Assembly (NCBI RefSeq): GCF_001984035.1
Contig: NZ_CP019449.1
Location: forward strand, 2,976,001 to 3,040,000
DNA: 64,000 nucleotides
Source: Sphingopyxis sp. QXT-31
Lineage (GTDB): Bacteria > Pseudomonadota > Alphaproteobacteria > Sphingomonadales > Sphingomonadaceae
Direction: 5' to 3'
Both the position numbers and the translations under genes were made by a program. Below are positions 25,417 to 36,653 of this stretch, piece by piece; position 1 is the first letter of the stretch, and each line of letters opens with the position of its first letter. The notes beneath the pieces were generated by a model. The model worked only from the letters and a program-made list of their open reading frames with translations. It was not told where the DNA came from and did no database searches.

Positions 25417-27576
25417 TCAAGGCCGATAGACGCGCGGCTTGCTAGCCCAGAGCGCGGCGGGATCGAAGAGCACGGGCTTGAGCTGGTGCTTCACGAAGAG
25501 CGGCGCCTGGTCGTTGTAATGCGGGCTCTCGGGCCGCGTGGTCGCCGACCCGAAGGGCTGGATCGATTCGGATTTGAGCGTGCCGTCGCGGCCCCAGGTG
25601 ACGAACATGATGAAGCTGTCGCCGTGGCGCACCTTCAGCCGCCCGTCGGGCTCGGCATCCCACAGGGTCGAGGCGCGGATCGTGTCGTTGCCGCCGTCGA
25701 GCGGCAGGTCGATGCGATGCTCACCCTCGCCATGACGCAGCCGCAGCACGGTGCCGAGCCTGGGATCGAGCGTGCCGAAATGCTTTTGCAGATGGTCGGC
25801 GGCTTCCTTGAGCACCGTGCGCGGGTCGGGCTGCTCGGCGAGGCGCTGGTAATGGACGCGGTTCGCGGGACGCAGAATCATCAGCACGAGCGCATCGCCC
25901 TGCCCCTTGCCGTCGAGGTTCCAGTCCCACGCGCGAACCAAGGCCTGCGCCTTGGCGAGTTCGGGATCGCCCGCCAGCTTGAGCGCGAGAATGCGGTCGA
26001 TCCATGCCTTGGCATAGCCGGTCTTCGCATAGGCGGTGTCATATTTGATCGCCTTCAGCCGCGCCTCGTCGATTTGCCCCGACGCCTCGAACAGATCGAT
26101 CAGCCGCGACGCGCGGTTGCTCATATCGTCCTCGATCCCAAGCAGCGGCGAGAAGGCGGCGGCGTCGAGCTCGTCCCCCGGCCCCGCGGCGACCCACGGC
26201 GTGTTGTTGGCGTTCATCACATAGCCCGAGCCCGGATTGACCAGCGCGGGCACGCGGTTGAAGGGCAAGGTCTTGGTCCACAGGTCGGCCGAGGTGTCGC
26301 CGGGCAGGATGCCGCGCCAGTTGTATCCCGCGGGCCGGTCGGGGAACATCGCATTATAGAAGAGGCCGATATTGCCTTCGCGGTCGGCGTAGATGAAATT
26401 GGTCGCGGGCACGCCCTGCCCGGCCATCGCGGCGCGCCACTCGGCGAAATTCTTCGCCTTGTTGAGGCGATAATATTGGGTGACCATATTGGCCTGGTCG
26501 ATGCCCGCGTAGCGGATCGCGAAGGCGCCCTTGTCGTTTTTGATCACCGGGCCGTGCACCGAGCGATAGACGGTGCGCGGGACAGGCAGAACGAAGGGGC
26601 CGAACCTCACCTTCAGCCACACGCGCTTCTTTTCGAGCGGGCGCCATTTCCCGTCGAAACGATAATTCTCGCCGCTGTCGTCGAGCACGAGTTTGTAGAT
26701 GTCGTTCAGGTCGGGCCGGTTCACCGTATTGGTCCAGCCGAGATATTTGTTATGCCCGAGGAAGGGGTAAGGCGAACCGGGGAAGTTGGCGCCCGCGAAA
26801 TCCCAGCCTTCCTCGCTGTGCACGACGAGTTCGTACCAGGCGACCCCGCCGGTCCATGGCTGATGCGAATTGGAGACGAGCCGCGTCGCGCCATCGGTCG
26901 AGCGGCCGGGCGCCACCGCCATCGCGTTCGAGCCATTCGCCGCGGGATCGCTGCCGAAGGGCGTGTCCTTGCGCGGCACCAGCTTGCCGGTGGCGTCGAG
27001 CTCGGGCCCGCCCTCGCGCCCCATGGGCTTGTCCTCGACCAGCGAGCCGAGCGTCGAATCGAGCCCGAAAAAAAAGGGCGAGCGCAGCACGAAGCCCGCG
27101 ACGACATCTTCGCCGGTCACCGGGAACAGCCCCGACAGGCGGATCTCGTCGGGATGCTTGTCGGCGTAGCGGTTGAGCCCGGCCGCATAGGCGGTGAACA
27201 GCGCCCGCACATCGGCGGGCAGCTTGGGCCAGTCGCGCGCGGTCGTCGCGCGAACATCAAGCAGCGCGGCGGCATAGTCGATCGCCGCGCCATCCTGCCC
27301 GAGCATCGCCCCCGCGCGCCCGCGCGTCATCGCGAGCACCTCCTGCAGCGTCGAAAAATCATCCTCGGCATGCGCATAGGCGACGCCATAAGCGACGTCG
27401 GCGTCGGTCTTGCCGAAGATATGCGGCACGCCGAACGTGTCGCGCGCGATCTTGACGTCGGTGGGCTTGAAGCTCGGCGCCGCGGGCGGTTCGGCGGTGA
27501 AGGGTTCCCACACCGCGAGCGACACGCCGGTCAGCAGCAGCAACAGCAGCAGTCCGATTCCCAATTTGCGCAACAT
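25417..27576 (-). CDS. Penicillin acylase family Ntn hydrolase (possible AHL acylase)
   Basis: 719-residue exported precursor of the penicillin amidase (S45) family. The N-terminus has a hydrophobic signal or anchor (LGIGLLLLLLLTGVSLAVW). The precursor should cleave itself before Ser216 in NGSNAMAV, making the alpha and beta chains with Ser216 as nucleophile. Downstream, VSNSHQPWTGGVAWYELVVH and the asparagine-containing WTNTVNRPDLNDIYKL are family blocks. Members hydrolyse beta-lactams, acyl-homoserine lactones, cyclic lipopeptides or other amides, so quorum quenching is possible but not shown. AGAGGA precedes the ATG at 27576. It is divergent from the exported aminopeptidase gene and upstream of the M16 peptidase gene. 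Confidence 0.88.
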   Translation of the reverse strand: MLRKLGIGLLLLLLLTGVSLAVWEPFTAEPPAAPSFKPTDVKIARDTFGVPHIFGKTDADVAYGVAYAHAEDDFSTLQEVLAMTRGRAGAMLGQDGAAIDYAAALLDVRATTARDWPKLPADVRALFTAYAAGLNRYADKHPDEIRLSGLFPVTGEDVVAGFVLRSPFFFGLDSTLGSLVEDKPMGREGGPELDATGKLVPRKDTPFGSDPAANGSNAMAVAPGRSTDGATRLVSNSHQPWTGGVAWYELVVHSEEGWDFAGANFPGSPYPFLGHNKYLGWTNTVNRPDLNDIYKLVLDDSGENYRFDGKWRPLEKKRVWLKVRFGPFVLPVPRTVYRSVHGPVIKNDKGAFAIRYAGIDQANMVTQYYRLNKAKNFAEWRAAMAGQGVPATNFIYADREGNIGLFYNAMFPDRPAGYNWRGILPGDTSADLWTKTLPFNRVPALVNPGSGYVMNANNTPWVAAGPGDELDAAAFSPLLGIEDDMSNRASRLIDLFEASGQIDEARLKAIKYDTAYAKTGYAKAWIDRILALKLAGDPELAKAQALVRAWDWNLDGKGQGDALVLMILRPANRVHYQRLAEQPDPRTVLKEAADHLQKHFGTLDPRLGTVLRLRHGEGEHRIDLPLDGGNDTIRASTLWDAEPDGRLKVRHGDSFIMFVTWGRDGTLKSESIQPFGSATTRPESPHYNDQAPLFVKHQLKPVLFDPAALWASKPRVYRP

Positions 27577-27736
27577 GCTGGTTCCTCTTGCGGTATCCGA
27601 CGAAGGCGACTGTCTGACGGGGCGCGGGTCCGATGGCAAGCCGCTGTCGTTCGTCGAGTGCCGATTGCAGGGCGGAGCGGCCGTGCTAGGTCAGGGCAGG
27701 ACCAAGATTGCCGGAATAACAGGGAGTTGATTTTCG

Positions 27737-29314
27737 ATGCATACCAAGAGCCTGCTGCTTGCCGCCTGCCTTTCCATCGCGCCGCTGATGGCGCCCGCCG
27801 CCCTGGCGCAGGGCATTGCCGGATCGGGCGTCGTCCCCGGCACCGTCGCCAACAGCGCCGAGCGCCCGATCGGCTTCGCCGCAAGCGCACCCGCAAACGG
27901 CGTGCTGGTCGTGCTGATGAGCGACGCGGCGCTGCCCGACCTGACGGCCGTGGGCGTCGGCACGGGCGAGCGCGCGGCGATCGAGGCCGCCATTGCCGGC
28001 GCGAAATTCGAGGGCAAGGCCAATGCAACGCTGTCGCTGCGCGGGATCGGAGCGCACAGCCGCATCCTGCTCGTCGGCACCGGCGCCGCGCCGACGATGC
28101 TCGCGCGCGCCGAGGCCGCTGGCAAGGCGGCGCAGGAGATCAAGGACGCGGCGCCGGTGACGCTGACCGGCGCCTTCACCGGCGCCGAAGCCGCCGAGGC
28201 GGGCTATGGCTTCGCGCTCGGCCAGTATCGCTTCGACCGCTACAAGACTGTCGACCGCAAGCCGCCCGCGGCCGACGCGGTGACGATCGTCGGCGGCGAC
28301 AGCGCTGCGGCGCAATCGAGCTTCGCGGCGCGCTGGCGCCCGCTCGCCGACGGCGTGCGCCTGTCGCGCGACCTCGCCAACGAACCCGCCAATGTCGTCT
28401 ATCCCGAAAGCTTCGTCGCCGAGGTGCGCCAGGCCTTTGCCGGGGTCGGCGGGGTGACGATCGAGGTGCTCGACGAGGCGGCGATGCGCAAGCTCGGCAT
28501 GGGCACGCTCGTCGGGGTCGGCCAGGGCAGCCCGCGCGGCTCGCGCCTGCTCGCGGTGCGCTATCGCGGCGCCGGCGCCAACGCCGCGCCGCTCGCCTTC
28601 GTCGGCAAGGGCATCACCTTCGATTCGGGTGGCATCTCGCTCAAGCCCGGCGCGGGCATGTGGGACATGAAGGGCGACATGTCGGGCGCCGCCTCGACCG
28701 TCGGCGCGGTGCTGTCGCTCGCCAAGTCGAAGGCGCCGGTGCATGTCGTCGCGGTTGCGGCGCTCGCCGAGAATATGCCCGACGGCAACGCCCAGCGCCC
28801 CGGCGACGTCGTGCGCACCATGTCGGGCAAGACGATCGAGATGCTCAACAGCGACGCCGAAGGCCGGCTCGTGCTCGCCGACGCCAATGAATATGTCGCC
28901 GACAAATATAAGCCGCGCGCGATCGTCAACATCGCGACGCTGACCGGCGCGATCGTCGGCGCGCTCGACAGCCAATATGCCGGACTCTTCGCGCGCGACG
29001 AGACGCTCGCGGCGCAATTGCTCGCGGCGGGCACGGTCAGCGGCGAGGAGCTGTGGCGCATGCCGCTCCACAAAAATTACGCGAAGAAGATCGAATCGGA
29101 CATCGCCGACGTGCGCAACATCGCGCCCAGCGCGGGTCCCGGCGCGAGCATCGGGGCGCATTTCATCGGTTATTTCGTCGCCGAAACCACGCCTTGGGCG
29201 CATCTCGACATCGCGGGGATGAACCAGGCCGACAGCGCCTTGCCGCTGGTGCCCAAAGGCATGAGCGGCTTCGGTGTCCGCCTGCTCGATCAGCTGGCGC
29301 GCGGGGCGAACTAA
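27737..29314 (+). CDS. Exported M17 leucyl aminopeptidase
   Basis: 525 residues. The M17 C-terminal catalytic domain is complete: the lysine motif [18 protein letters not shown], the metal-binding [12 protein letters not shown], and NSDAEGRL at residues 371-378 (usual form NTDAEGRL, here Thr to Ser). The N-terminal domain is present. Unlike cytoplasmic PepA it starts with a clear Sec signal peptide ([20 protein letters not shown]), so it should act in the periplasm or outside. It would trim N-terminal residues from imported or degraded peptides. The gene is divergent from the penicillin-acylase-type gene, with the M16 peptidase beyond, forming a small secreted amidase and peptidase neighbourhood. 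A weak promoter-like pair (TTGCAG, TAGGTC) lies near 27665-27692. Confidence 0.9.
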   Translation: MHTKSLLLAACLSIAPLMAPAALAQGIAGSGVVPGTVANSAERPIGFAASAPANGVLVVLMSDAALPDLTAVGVGTGERAAIEAAIAGAKFEGKANATLSLRGIGAHSRILLVGTGAAPTMLARAEAAGKAAQEIKDAAPVTLTGAFTGAEAAEAGYGFALGQYRFDRYKTVDRKPPAADAVTIVGGDSAAAQSSFAARWRPLADGVRLSRDLANEPANVVYPESFVAEVRQAFAGVGGVTIEVLDEAAMRKLGMGTLVGVGQGSPRGSRLLAVRYRGAGANAAPLAFVGKGITFDSGGISLKPGAGMWDMKGDMSGAASTVGAVLSLAKSKAPVHVVAVAALAENMPDGNAQRPGDVVRTMSGKTIEMLNSDAEGRLVLADANEYVADKYKPRAIVNIATLTGAIVGALDSQYAGLFARDETLAAQLLAAGTVSGEELWRMPLHKNYAKKIESDIADVRNIAPSAGPGASIGAHFIGYFVAETTPWAHLDIAGMNQADSALPLVPKGMSGFGVRLLDQLARGAN

Positions 29315-29329
29315 GCTTTCGGAACGCCC

Positions 29330-29357
29330 CTTGTGTTGCCAAAAAGCAACACTATCT
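29330..29357 (+). promoter_or_regulatory. RpoH-like heat-shock promoter of clpB
   Basis: CTTG (29330-29333) and CTATCT (29352-29357) are separated by 18 nt, resembling the alphaproteobacterial sigma32 consensus CTTG-N17-18-CTATAT. The spacer holds a small palindrome, GTTGC-CAAAAA-GCAAC. Transcription would start near 29364, about 20 nt before the clpB start. Confidence 0.5.
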
Positions 29358-29384
29358 CTGTCGGCGAGAAAGGGGCTTTTCGCC

Positions 29385-31964
<2,580 letters not shown>

Positions 31965-31968
31965 TAGG

Positions 31969-32107
31969 AAATCCTCCCTGTGGCGAAGCCATGGGGAGGT
32001 GGCAGTCCCGCAGGGACTGACGGATGGGCCATGACGCGATGTCGCAGGCCCCTCCACCACCCTTCGGGCGGTCCCCCTCCCCAACGTTTCGCGGCCGGGA
32101 GGATTTT
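31969..32107. repeat. Palindromic repeat element, copy 2 of family C
   Basis: The ends AAATCCTCC (31969-31977) and GGAGGATTTTT (32098-32107 region) are reverse complements, with nested inverted repeats inside (AGTCCCGCAGGGACT, ACCCTTCGGGCGGT). Size and layout match 10581-10717, though the sequence has diverged. It lies between the converging clpB and TonB receptor genes; the T-run at the right end means it could terminate clpB transcription. Confidence 0.7.
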
Positions 32108-32111
32108 TGGC

Positions 32112-35100
32112 TTAAAGCCCCAGGCTCGCCAAATTCACCTTCACCCCGGCATAGACATAGCGCCCGCGGAAGCTCGACGGATAGTTGAGCTCGCCGACGT
32201 CGGGGTCGCGCCCGAAGAGGTTGTTCACGCCGGCATAGAACTGGAAGCGCTCGTCGTCGGTCTTGAAGCCGAGCTGGACGTCATGCTCCCATTTCTCGCG
32301 ATAGAAGATATACTTCGGATCGACGAGATCAGGGTTCGCCTCGATCTGCTCGGTGGTGAAGCGCCGCGTCTTGCTGAAATAATTGACGCCATAGTTCAGC
32401 GACCAATTGTCCTTCACCCAGGTGATGTCGAGCGTGCCGTTCCACTTCGGCGCGAACGCCTCGGTGCGGTCGTCGTCGACCTCGGCCCCCGGGGTCGAGA
32501 TGAACGTCAGCTTGTCGAGATAACCGCCCGCCAGCCGCACGTTGAACTGGCCCAGGCTGTCGCTCGGTCGGAAGGCGTAGTTGACCGTGAAGTCGGCGCC
32601 CGAGGTCGCGAATTCCGAGACGTTGAGCGGCCGCAACAGATAGTCCGAGACGAAGCCCGTCGTTGGATCGCGGGTGATCAGGTCGCAGAACTGGTTGTCG
32701 AGCGTCGGCTGGTCGACGCAGGCGTCGGCCAGATCCTGCGCCGTCGCCGTCGTGATCGCATTGGCGATCTTGATGTCGTACCAGTCGAAGGTCGCGACAA
32801 GCCCCGGAATGAAGCTCGGCCGCAGCACCACACCCGCGGTCCAGGTCTTGGCCGTTTCCTCATCGAGGAAGGGCGTGCCGATCGTGCGGCCCGGCAGCGA
32901 CGCGGTCGCCTGCGGGTCGTTCGCCGGATTGAAGGTCGCCGGATCGACGCCGAGCGCGGTCAGCGTCGCGTTGCAGTTCGCCACGCGGAACGACGTGCCT
33001 TCGGCGAGATTGCTGGGATCGCACGGATCGTCGATGAACGAGAAGGCGCCGTTCTGCGGGGCGAACAGTTCGGTCAGGTTCGGTGCGCGCACCGCTTCCG
33101 AATAGGTACCGCGGAAGCGGATATCGCGGACCGGACCCCAGGTACCATCGACCTTCCACGTCGTCGTGGTCCCGATCGTCGAATAGTCCGAGAAACGGAT
33201 CGCGGCGCCGAATTGCAATATGTCGGCGAAGGGCATGTCGCGCAGCACCGGAATGTTGATTTCGGCGAAAGCTTCCTTGACGTCGAAGCTGCCGCGTTCG
33301 GGGAATTGTGCCGCAAGGTCGGCGAGCGCATCCTGGACGAGGAAGGGGTCGGGGACGAAGTTCGACTTTTCCTTCCGGTATTCGGCGCCGAGCGCGAAAC
33401 CGATCGGCCCGCCGGGCAGTTCGAACACCGCGCCGGTGTCGCCCGAGATCGAGGCGCTGACGACATGCTGCTGGACCTTGATCCGGTTTTCGAGATCGAC
33501 GTTGATCCAGTCGAGCGCCGCGGCGCTCGGCGAACCTTCGCCGAAGATGTTGAGCGGCACGCAGCCGCTGTTCGCACCGGGGGTGAAGGTGATCGGCGTG
33601 GTGTCGGCCCCGATGATGATCCCATTGGGGTCGTTGCCGGGCGCGGTCGGATCGAGCGACGAGCGGCAGACGATATTGCCATTAGGCGTGCCCGTCAGGA
33701 ACTGGCCCTGGTCGACGGCGTCGATCGCGGCGAAATAGCGGTCGCGCAAGCGGTAATTGGTGCTCAGGAAGCGCGTCTTGGTCTGGCCATAGACATAGCT
33801 GACCTCATATTTGAGATTGTCGGTCAGTTCGCCGTCGACGCCGATCACCCCGCGATAGGTGTCGCGTTCGGCATATTCACCGCGCACGCCGAGGTCGAAA
33901 TTGTCGCGGCTGACGAGAACGCCGTCGGGAAGGAAGCCGACATCGCCGAAGATTCCGAGCGACAACGCATCGGGCACGATGGCGCCCCGGATCGCGGCGG
34001 GAATGAAGGGGTTGTCGGCCTGGATCGTGGTGAAGAAGTCGAACGACGGCTGCGCGAAGGAGAAATTCCTCGTCTTCACATATTTGGCTTCGACGAAGAA
34101 ACGGAGCGCGTCGCTGAACTCGTAGCTGCCGAGCAGATTGACATTATGCTTCTCGGTCTTGGGCTGGAGGTCGCCCTGATAGCCCGCGATCGGGGTGCTG
34201 CTGCCCCCCTGCACGACGCCGCCCGATCCCGGAATCGGCGTGCCGAGGTCGTAGATCGTCCCCTCGCCGGTGAAATCGGGCGAGAAGTCGATGTCGACGT
34301 CGACCGCGCCGCCGGGCGAGCTGTCGGCGTAGCGGATGTCGTTGTAGAGGATGCGGTCGACGATGCTCGGATCGTCGGGAAAGTCGGCGAGGTTGCGGCG
34401 GAAGCTGAACAGATCGAGGTTGCGCCCGGATTTGCGCGCGCTGGCGGGCACACGCGAATCGCGGTTATATTCGTACGACACCGCGATATTGCCGCGGTCG
34501 TCCGAGAAATTGGTCCCCGCGGTCAGCGAGCCGTAGATGTTGTTCGCGTCGCCGCGCGACGAGATGCCCGTCTGAAAGCGCGCGTCGATCCCTTCGAAAT
34601 CGCGCTTGAGCACGAAATTGACCACGCCCGACACGCCGTCGGCGCCATAGACCGCCGACACGCCGCCGGTGAGCACGTCGATGCGCTCGATCAGCGCATT
34701 GGGGATGGTGTTGATGTCGACCGACGCGGTGCCGGTGATGCCCGAGATATGGCGGCGGCCGTTGACCAGCACCAGCGTGCGTTCGGTGCCGAGGTTGCGC
34801 AGGTTGAGCAGGTTGATGCCCACCCCGCCGAACAGTGCGGTCGAACCGCCCGCATCGGCGGTGGTGCTCGACCCGAGCAGCGCGGGGTTCTGGACGAGCA
34901 GGTCGGTGAGGTTGGTGAGGCCCGACTGCTGGATCGTCTCGCTGTTGATCGAGGTCACGGGGTTGGGCGAATCGGCCTCGGGGCGCGCGATGCGCGATCC
35001 GGTGACGACGATGGCTTCGCCGTCGTCGGCGGTTTCGCCGGCTGCGGCCGCGCCAACGGGCGCCTCCTGCGCAACAGCGGGGGCGGCGGAGAGCGCCAGG

Positions 35101-35159
35101 GCGAGGGCGAGCGGCGCGGCGCCAAGGCGCAGGCTTCGCGAATCGACGAGTGTTTTCAC
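32112..35159 (-). CDS. TonB-dependent outer-membrane receptor 1
   Basis: 1015 residues. A signal peptide (LGAAPLALALALSAAPAVAQ) is followed by a short acidic segment and the plug domain opening EAIVVTGSRIARPEADSPNP, in which LVLVNGRRHISGI and YGADGVSGVVNFVLKRDFEG are plug blocks. The rest is a 22-strand barrel rich in aromatic girdles. The N-terminus resembles the second receptor at 41106-44144 (VVTGSRIARP). Such receptors import large scarce ligands with TonB energy. The C-terminal strand ends VNLASLGL, not in the usual terminal aromatic residue; a later aromatic may be lost. Ligand unknown; the flanking modification genes suggest a modified peptide or glycan. Confidence 0.9.
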   Translation of the reverse strand: MKTLVDSRSLRLGAAPLALALALSAAPAVAQEAPVGAAAAGETADDGEAIVVTGSRIARPEADSPNPVTSINSETIQQSGLTNLTDLLVQNPALLGSSTTADAGGSTALFGGVGINLLNLRNLGTERTLVLVNGRRHISGITGTASVDINTIPNALIERIDVLTGGVSAVYGADGVSGVVNFVLKRDFEGIDARFQTGISSRGDANNIYGSLTAGTNFSDDRGNIAVSYEYNRDSRVPASARKSGRNLDLFSFRRNLADFPDDPSIVDRILYNDIRYADSSPGGAVDVDIDFSPDFTGEGTIYDLGTPIPGSGGVVQGGSSTPIAGYQGDLQPKTEKHNVNLLGSYEFSDALRFFVEAKYVKTRNFSFAQPSFDFFTTIQADNPFIPAAIRGAIVPDALSLGIFGDVGFLPDGVLVSRDNFDLGVRGEYAERDTYRGVIGVDGELTDNLKYEVSYVYGQTKTRFLSTNYRLRDRYFAAIDAVDQGQFLTGTPNGNIVCRSSLDPTAPGNDPNGIIIGADTTPITFTPGANSGCVPLNIFGEGSPSAAALDWINVDLENRIKVQQHVVSASISGDTGAVFELPGGPIGFALGAEYRKEKSNFVPDPFLVQDALADLAAQFPERGSFDVKEAFAEINIPVLRDMPFADILQFGAAIRFSDYSTIGTTTTWKVDGTWGPVRDIRFRGTYSEAVRAPNLTELFAPQNGAFSFIDDPCDPSNLAEGTSFRVANCNATLTALGVDPATFNPANDPQATASLPGRTIGTPFLDEETAKTWTAGVVLRPSFIPGLVATFDWYDIKIANAITTATAQDLADACVDQPTLDNQFCDLITRDPTTGFVSDYLLRPLNVSEFATSGADFTVNYAFRPSDSLGQFNVRLAGGYLDKLTFISTPGAEVDDDRTEAFAPKWNGTLDITWVKDNWSLNYGVNYFSKTRRFTTEQIEANPDLVDPKYIFYREKWEHDVQLGFKTDDERFQFYAGVNNLFGRDPDVGELNYPSSFRGRYVYAGVKVNLASLGL

Positions 35160-35316
35160 GACAGAATTCCCTTTTTTAATGATGGGTCTGTCGCAAGGGG
35201 CAGCGGGCCAATGCGGCGCACGCCGGTTCCCCGACTACAGCCCACCCCATGTGCGCAGTCGGAGAATAGCGTTAATTATCCGTTATTTCGGCAATTCCCC
35301 GGTGCGTGAAGAATGA

Positions 35317-35406
35317 TGTCGGGCGGCGATCGAAAAACAAGCCAAGACCGGCGAAGCGCCCTTGGGCTTCGACGAACGCCCGGTCGACACCATCGAAGGA
35401 GACTAG
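35317..35406 (+). pseudogene. Possible C-terminal gene remnant
   Basis: After an in-frame TGA at 35314 there are about 29 open codons with coding-like composition ending at TAG (35404). The reading AAIEKQAKTGEAPLGFDERP then VDTIEGD looks like the hydrophilic tail of a protein, but there is no start codon or upstream body. It could be the leftover of a deleted gene between the TonB receptor and hydroxylase genes. I do not recognise the parent family, and chance is a real alternative. Confidence 0.25.
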
Positions 35407-36005
35407 GCGGGCTGCCCGGTCAGCGCCGCGAGCCAGTCCGGTGCCGGCTGGTCGGCGTCATAATATTCGAAGATCAGGTGGATGCGCGGCGTATCGCCGC
35501 CGTTGGTCACCGCATGAACCCCCATATTATTGACCTCGGCCGCCTCGCCCTCGGCGATATGATAGGTCTGGCCGTCGATGCGGAAGAGCACCCGGTCGTT
35601 GGTCTCGATGGGGACATGGATCTTGTGCGGCCATTTCGCCGCGGGATTGGCGTCGCGGTGCGGCTGGATCACCCCGCCGGCCGGCATGCGCGCCAGCATC
35701 ACGCGGGGGAATATGCCGTTCTGATAGCCATAGTCCGCGGTCGCCGCCGCCATCACCGGCGCGAGCAGCGCCTCCCACTCGTCCCACAGCGGCCGCGCAT
35801 AGTCGGTGCGCCAGTCGCGCATGTTCGCAACGAAGCGAAAGACGATATGCGCGGTGGCGTCGAGCGCCTCGAACCGGTTCGGCTTGTCGGCATTCTCGGC
35901 CTGCCACAATGTTTCCGGAATCGCCGCCACCGCCTGCTTGAGCGCGGCGATGTCGACGCTGCCGAGGCGCCGGATGCTCGTCGTCTTGCGGGGATTGGGG
36001 TACAT
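35403..36005 (-). CDS. Aspartyl/asparaginyl beta-hydroxylase-type oxygenase 1
   Basis: 200-residue soluble Fe(II)/2-oxoglutarate oxygenase of the Asp_Arg_Hydrox family. The metal ligands are His116 and Asp118 (QPHRDANPAAKW) and His164 (NNMGVHAVTN). Arg174 (in TPRIHLIFEY) should bind the 2-oxoglutarate carboxylate. The double-stranded beta-helix core is complete (RVMLARMPAGGVIQPHRD, HKIHVPIETNDRVLFRIDG). The likely substrate is an Asp, Asn or similar side chain in a peptide, but small-molecule hydroxylation is possible. It is the last gene of a four-gene unit running 37870 to 35403 on the minus strand. It shares the fold but little sequence with the second hydroxylase in the unit. Confidence 0.82.
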   Translation of the reverse strand: MYPNPRKTTSIRRLGSVDIAALKQAVAAIPETLWQAENADKPNRFEALDATAHIVFRFVANMRDWRTDYARPLWDEWEALLAPVMAAATADYGYQNGIFPRVMLARMPAGGVIQPHRDANPAAKWPHKIHVPIETNDRVLFRIDGQTYHIAEGEAAEVNNMGVHAVTNGGDTPRIHLIFEYYDADQPAPDWLAALTGQPA

Positions 36006-36021
36006 GGCTCAGCCTCTCCGG

Positions 36022-36645
36022 TCAGTAATCATAGCCGAAAAGCGCCAGATCGCGGGCATAGATTTTCGCGACGCCGTCGATCAGCTCCTGGTCGTAATAG
36101 TCGCGATAGTCGCCGCGCCGCGACCGGTTGGCATGGTCGAGCGCGGTCGTCGGAACGCCGATGCGCGCCGCGATCGCGTCGTACGACGCCTGCATCTCCT
36201 CGACCTTGCCGAGCATGTCGGCCTGCAGGCTGCCGCCCTGATCGGTGACGAACAGGTGCTGCGGGCGAAAGATGATGTGGTTCATCGGTGGCGCGGTGAA
36301 CAGGAAATGCCGCATCACGCGCTTCGGATCGCGATCGAAACTGCCCTCGCGGCTGGTGGCGAAGGCGCAGTAGGAGACGAAGCGATCGAACGGATTGCGC
36401 ACGAAGGCGAATTTGAAATAGCTCTGGAACGCCTCTTCGCCGAGGAAGGGCCGGACCTCGGCGAAGCTGATATGGCCGTGCCCCATGCGCGCAATCTCGG
36501 GGATCGGGAAGCTCTTCTCGACGAACAGCCGCGCCTGCTCCATGTCCTCCTCGCCCATATGCCCGCGCAGCGCATGCCGCACCGAATGCGTCCCCGTCTT
36601 GGGAATCGCGACGAAGATGAAGCGGTGCTTGTGCGAAACGATCAT
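36022..36645 (-). CDS. Small PAPS-type sulfotransferase
   Basis: 207 residues of the Sulfotransfer_2 type. The 5'-phosphosulfate loop PKTGTHS is at residues 15-21 (FVAIPKTGTHSVRHAL), and the 3'-phosphate motif is RNPFDRFVSYC (83-93). The Arg-Asn-Pro-Phe-x-Arg pattern is typical of carbohydrate or peptide sulfotransferases in this family. It would transfer sulfate from PAPS to a hydroxyl or amine group. No PAPS-making genes are in the window. The start ATG at 36645 lies 8 nt after the upstream hydroxylase stop codon; the longer open frame upstream is the wrong-frame image of that gene. Third gene of the four-gene unit. Confidence 0.82.
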   Translation of the reverse strand: MIVSHKHRFIFVAIPKTGTHSVRHALRGHMGEEDMEQARLFVEKSFPIPEIARMGHGHISFAEVRPFLGEEAFQSYFKFAFVRNPFDRFVSYCAFATSREGSFDRDPKRVMRHFLFTAPPMNHIIFRPQHLFVTDQGGSLQADMLGKVEEMQASYDAIAARIGVPTTALDHANRSRRGDYRDYYDQELIDGVAKIYARDLALFGYDY

Positions 36646-36653
36646 CGGGCGGG

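Noticed and set aside
25486-28890. 1134-residue open frame overlapping the acylase and aminopeptidase genes
   Set aside because: It crosses two well-supported genes and is rich in Arg and Gly with no domain or start signal.
31980-35309. 1109-residue antisense frame opposite TonB receptor 1
   Set aside because: The sense frame encodes a full TonB receptor with signal peptide. The antisense is low in hydrophobics and shows no motif.
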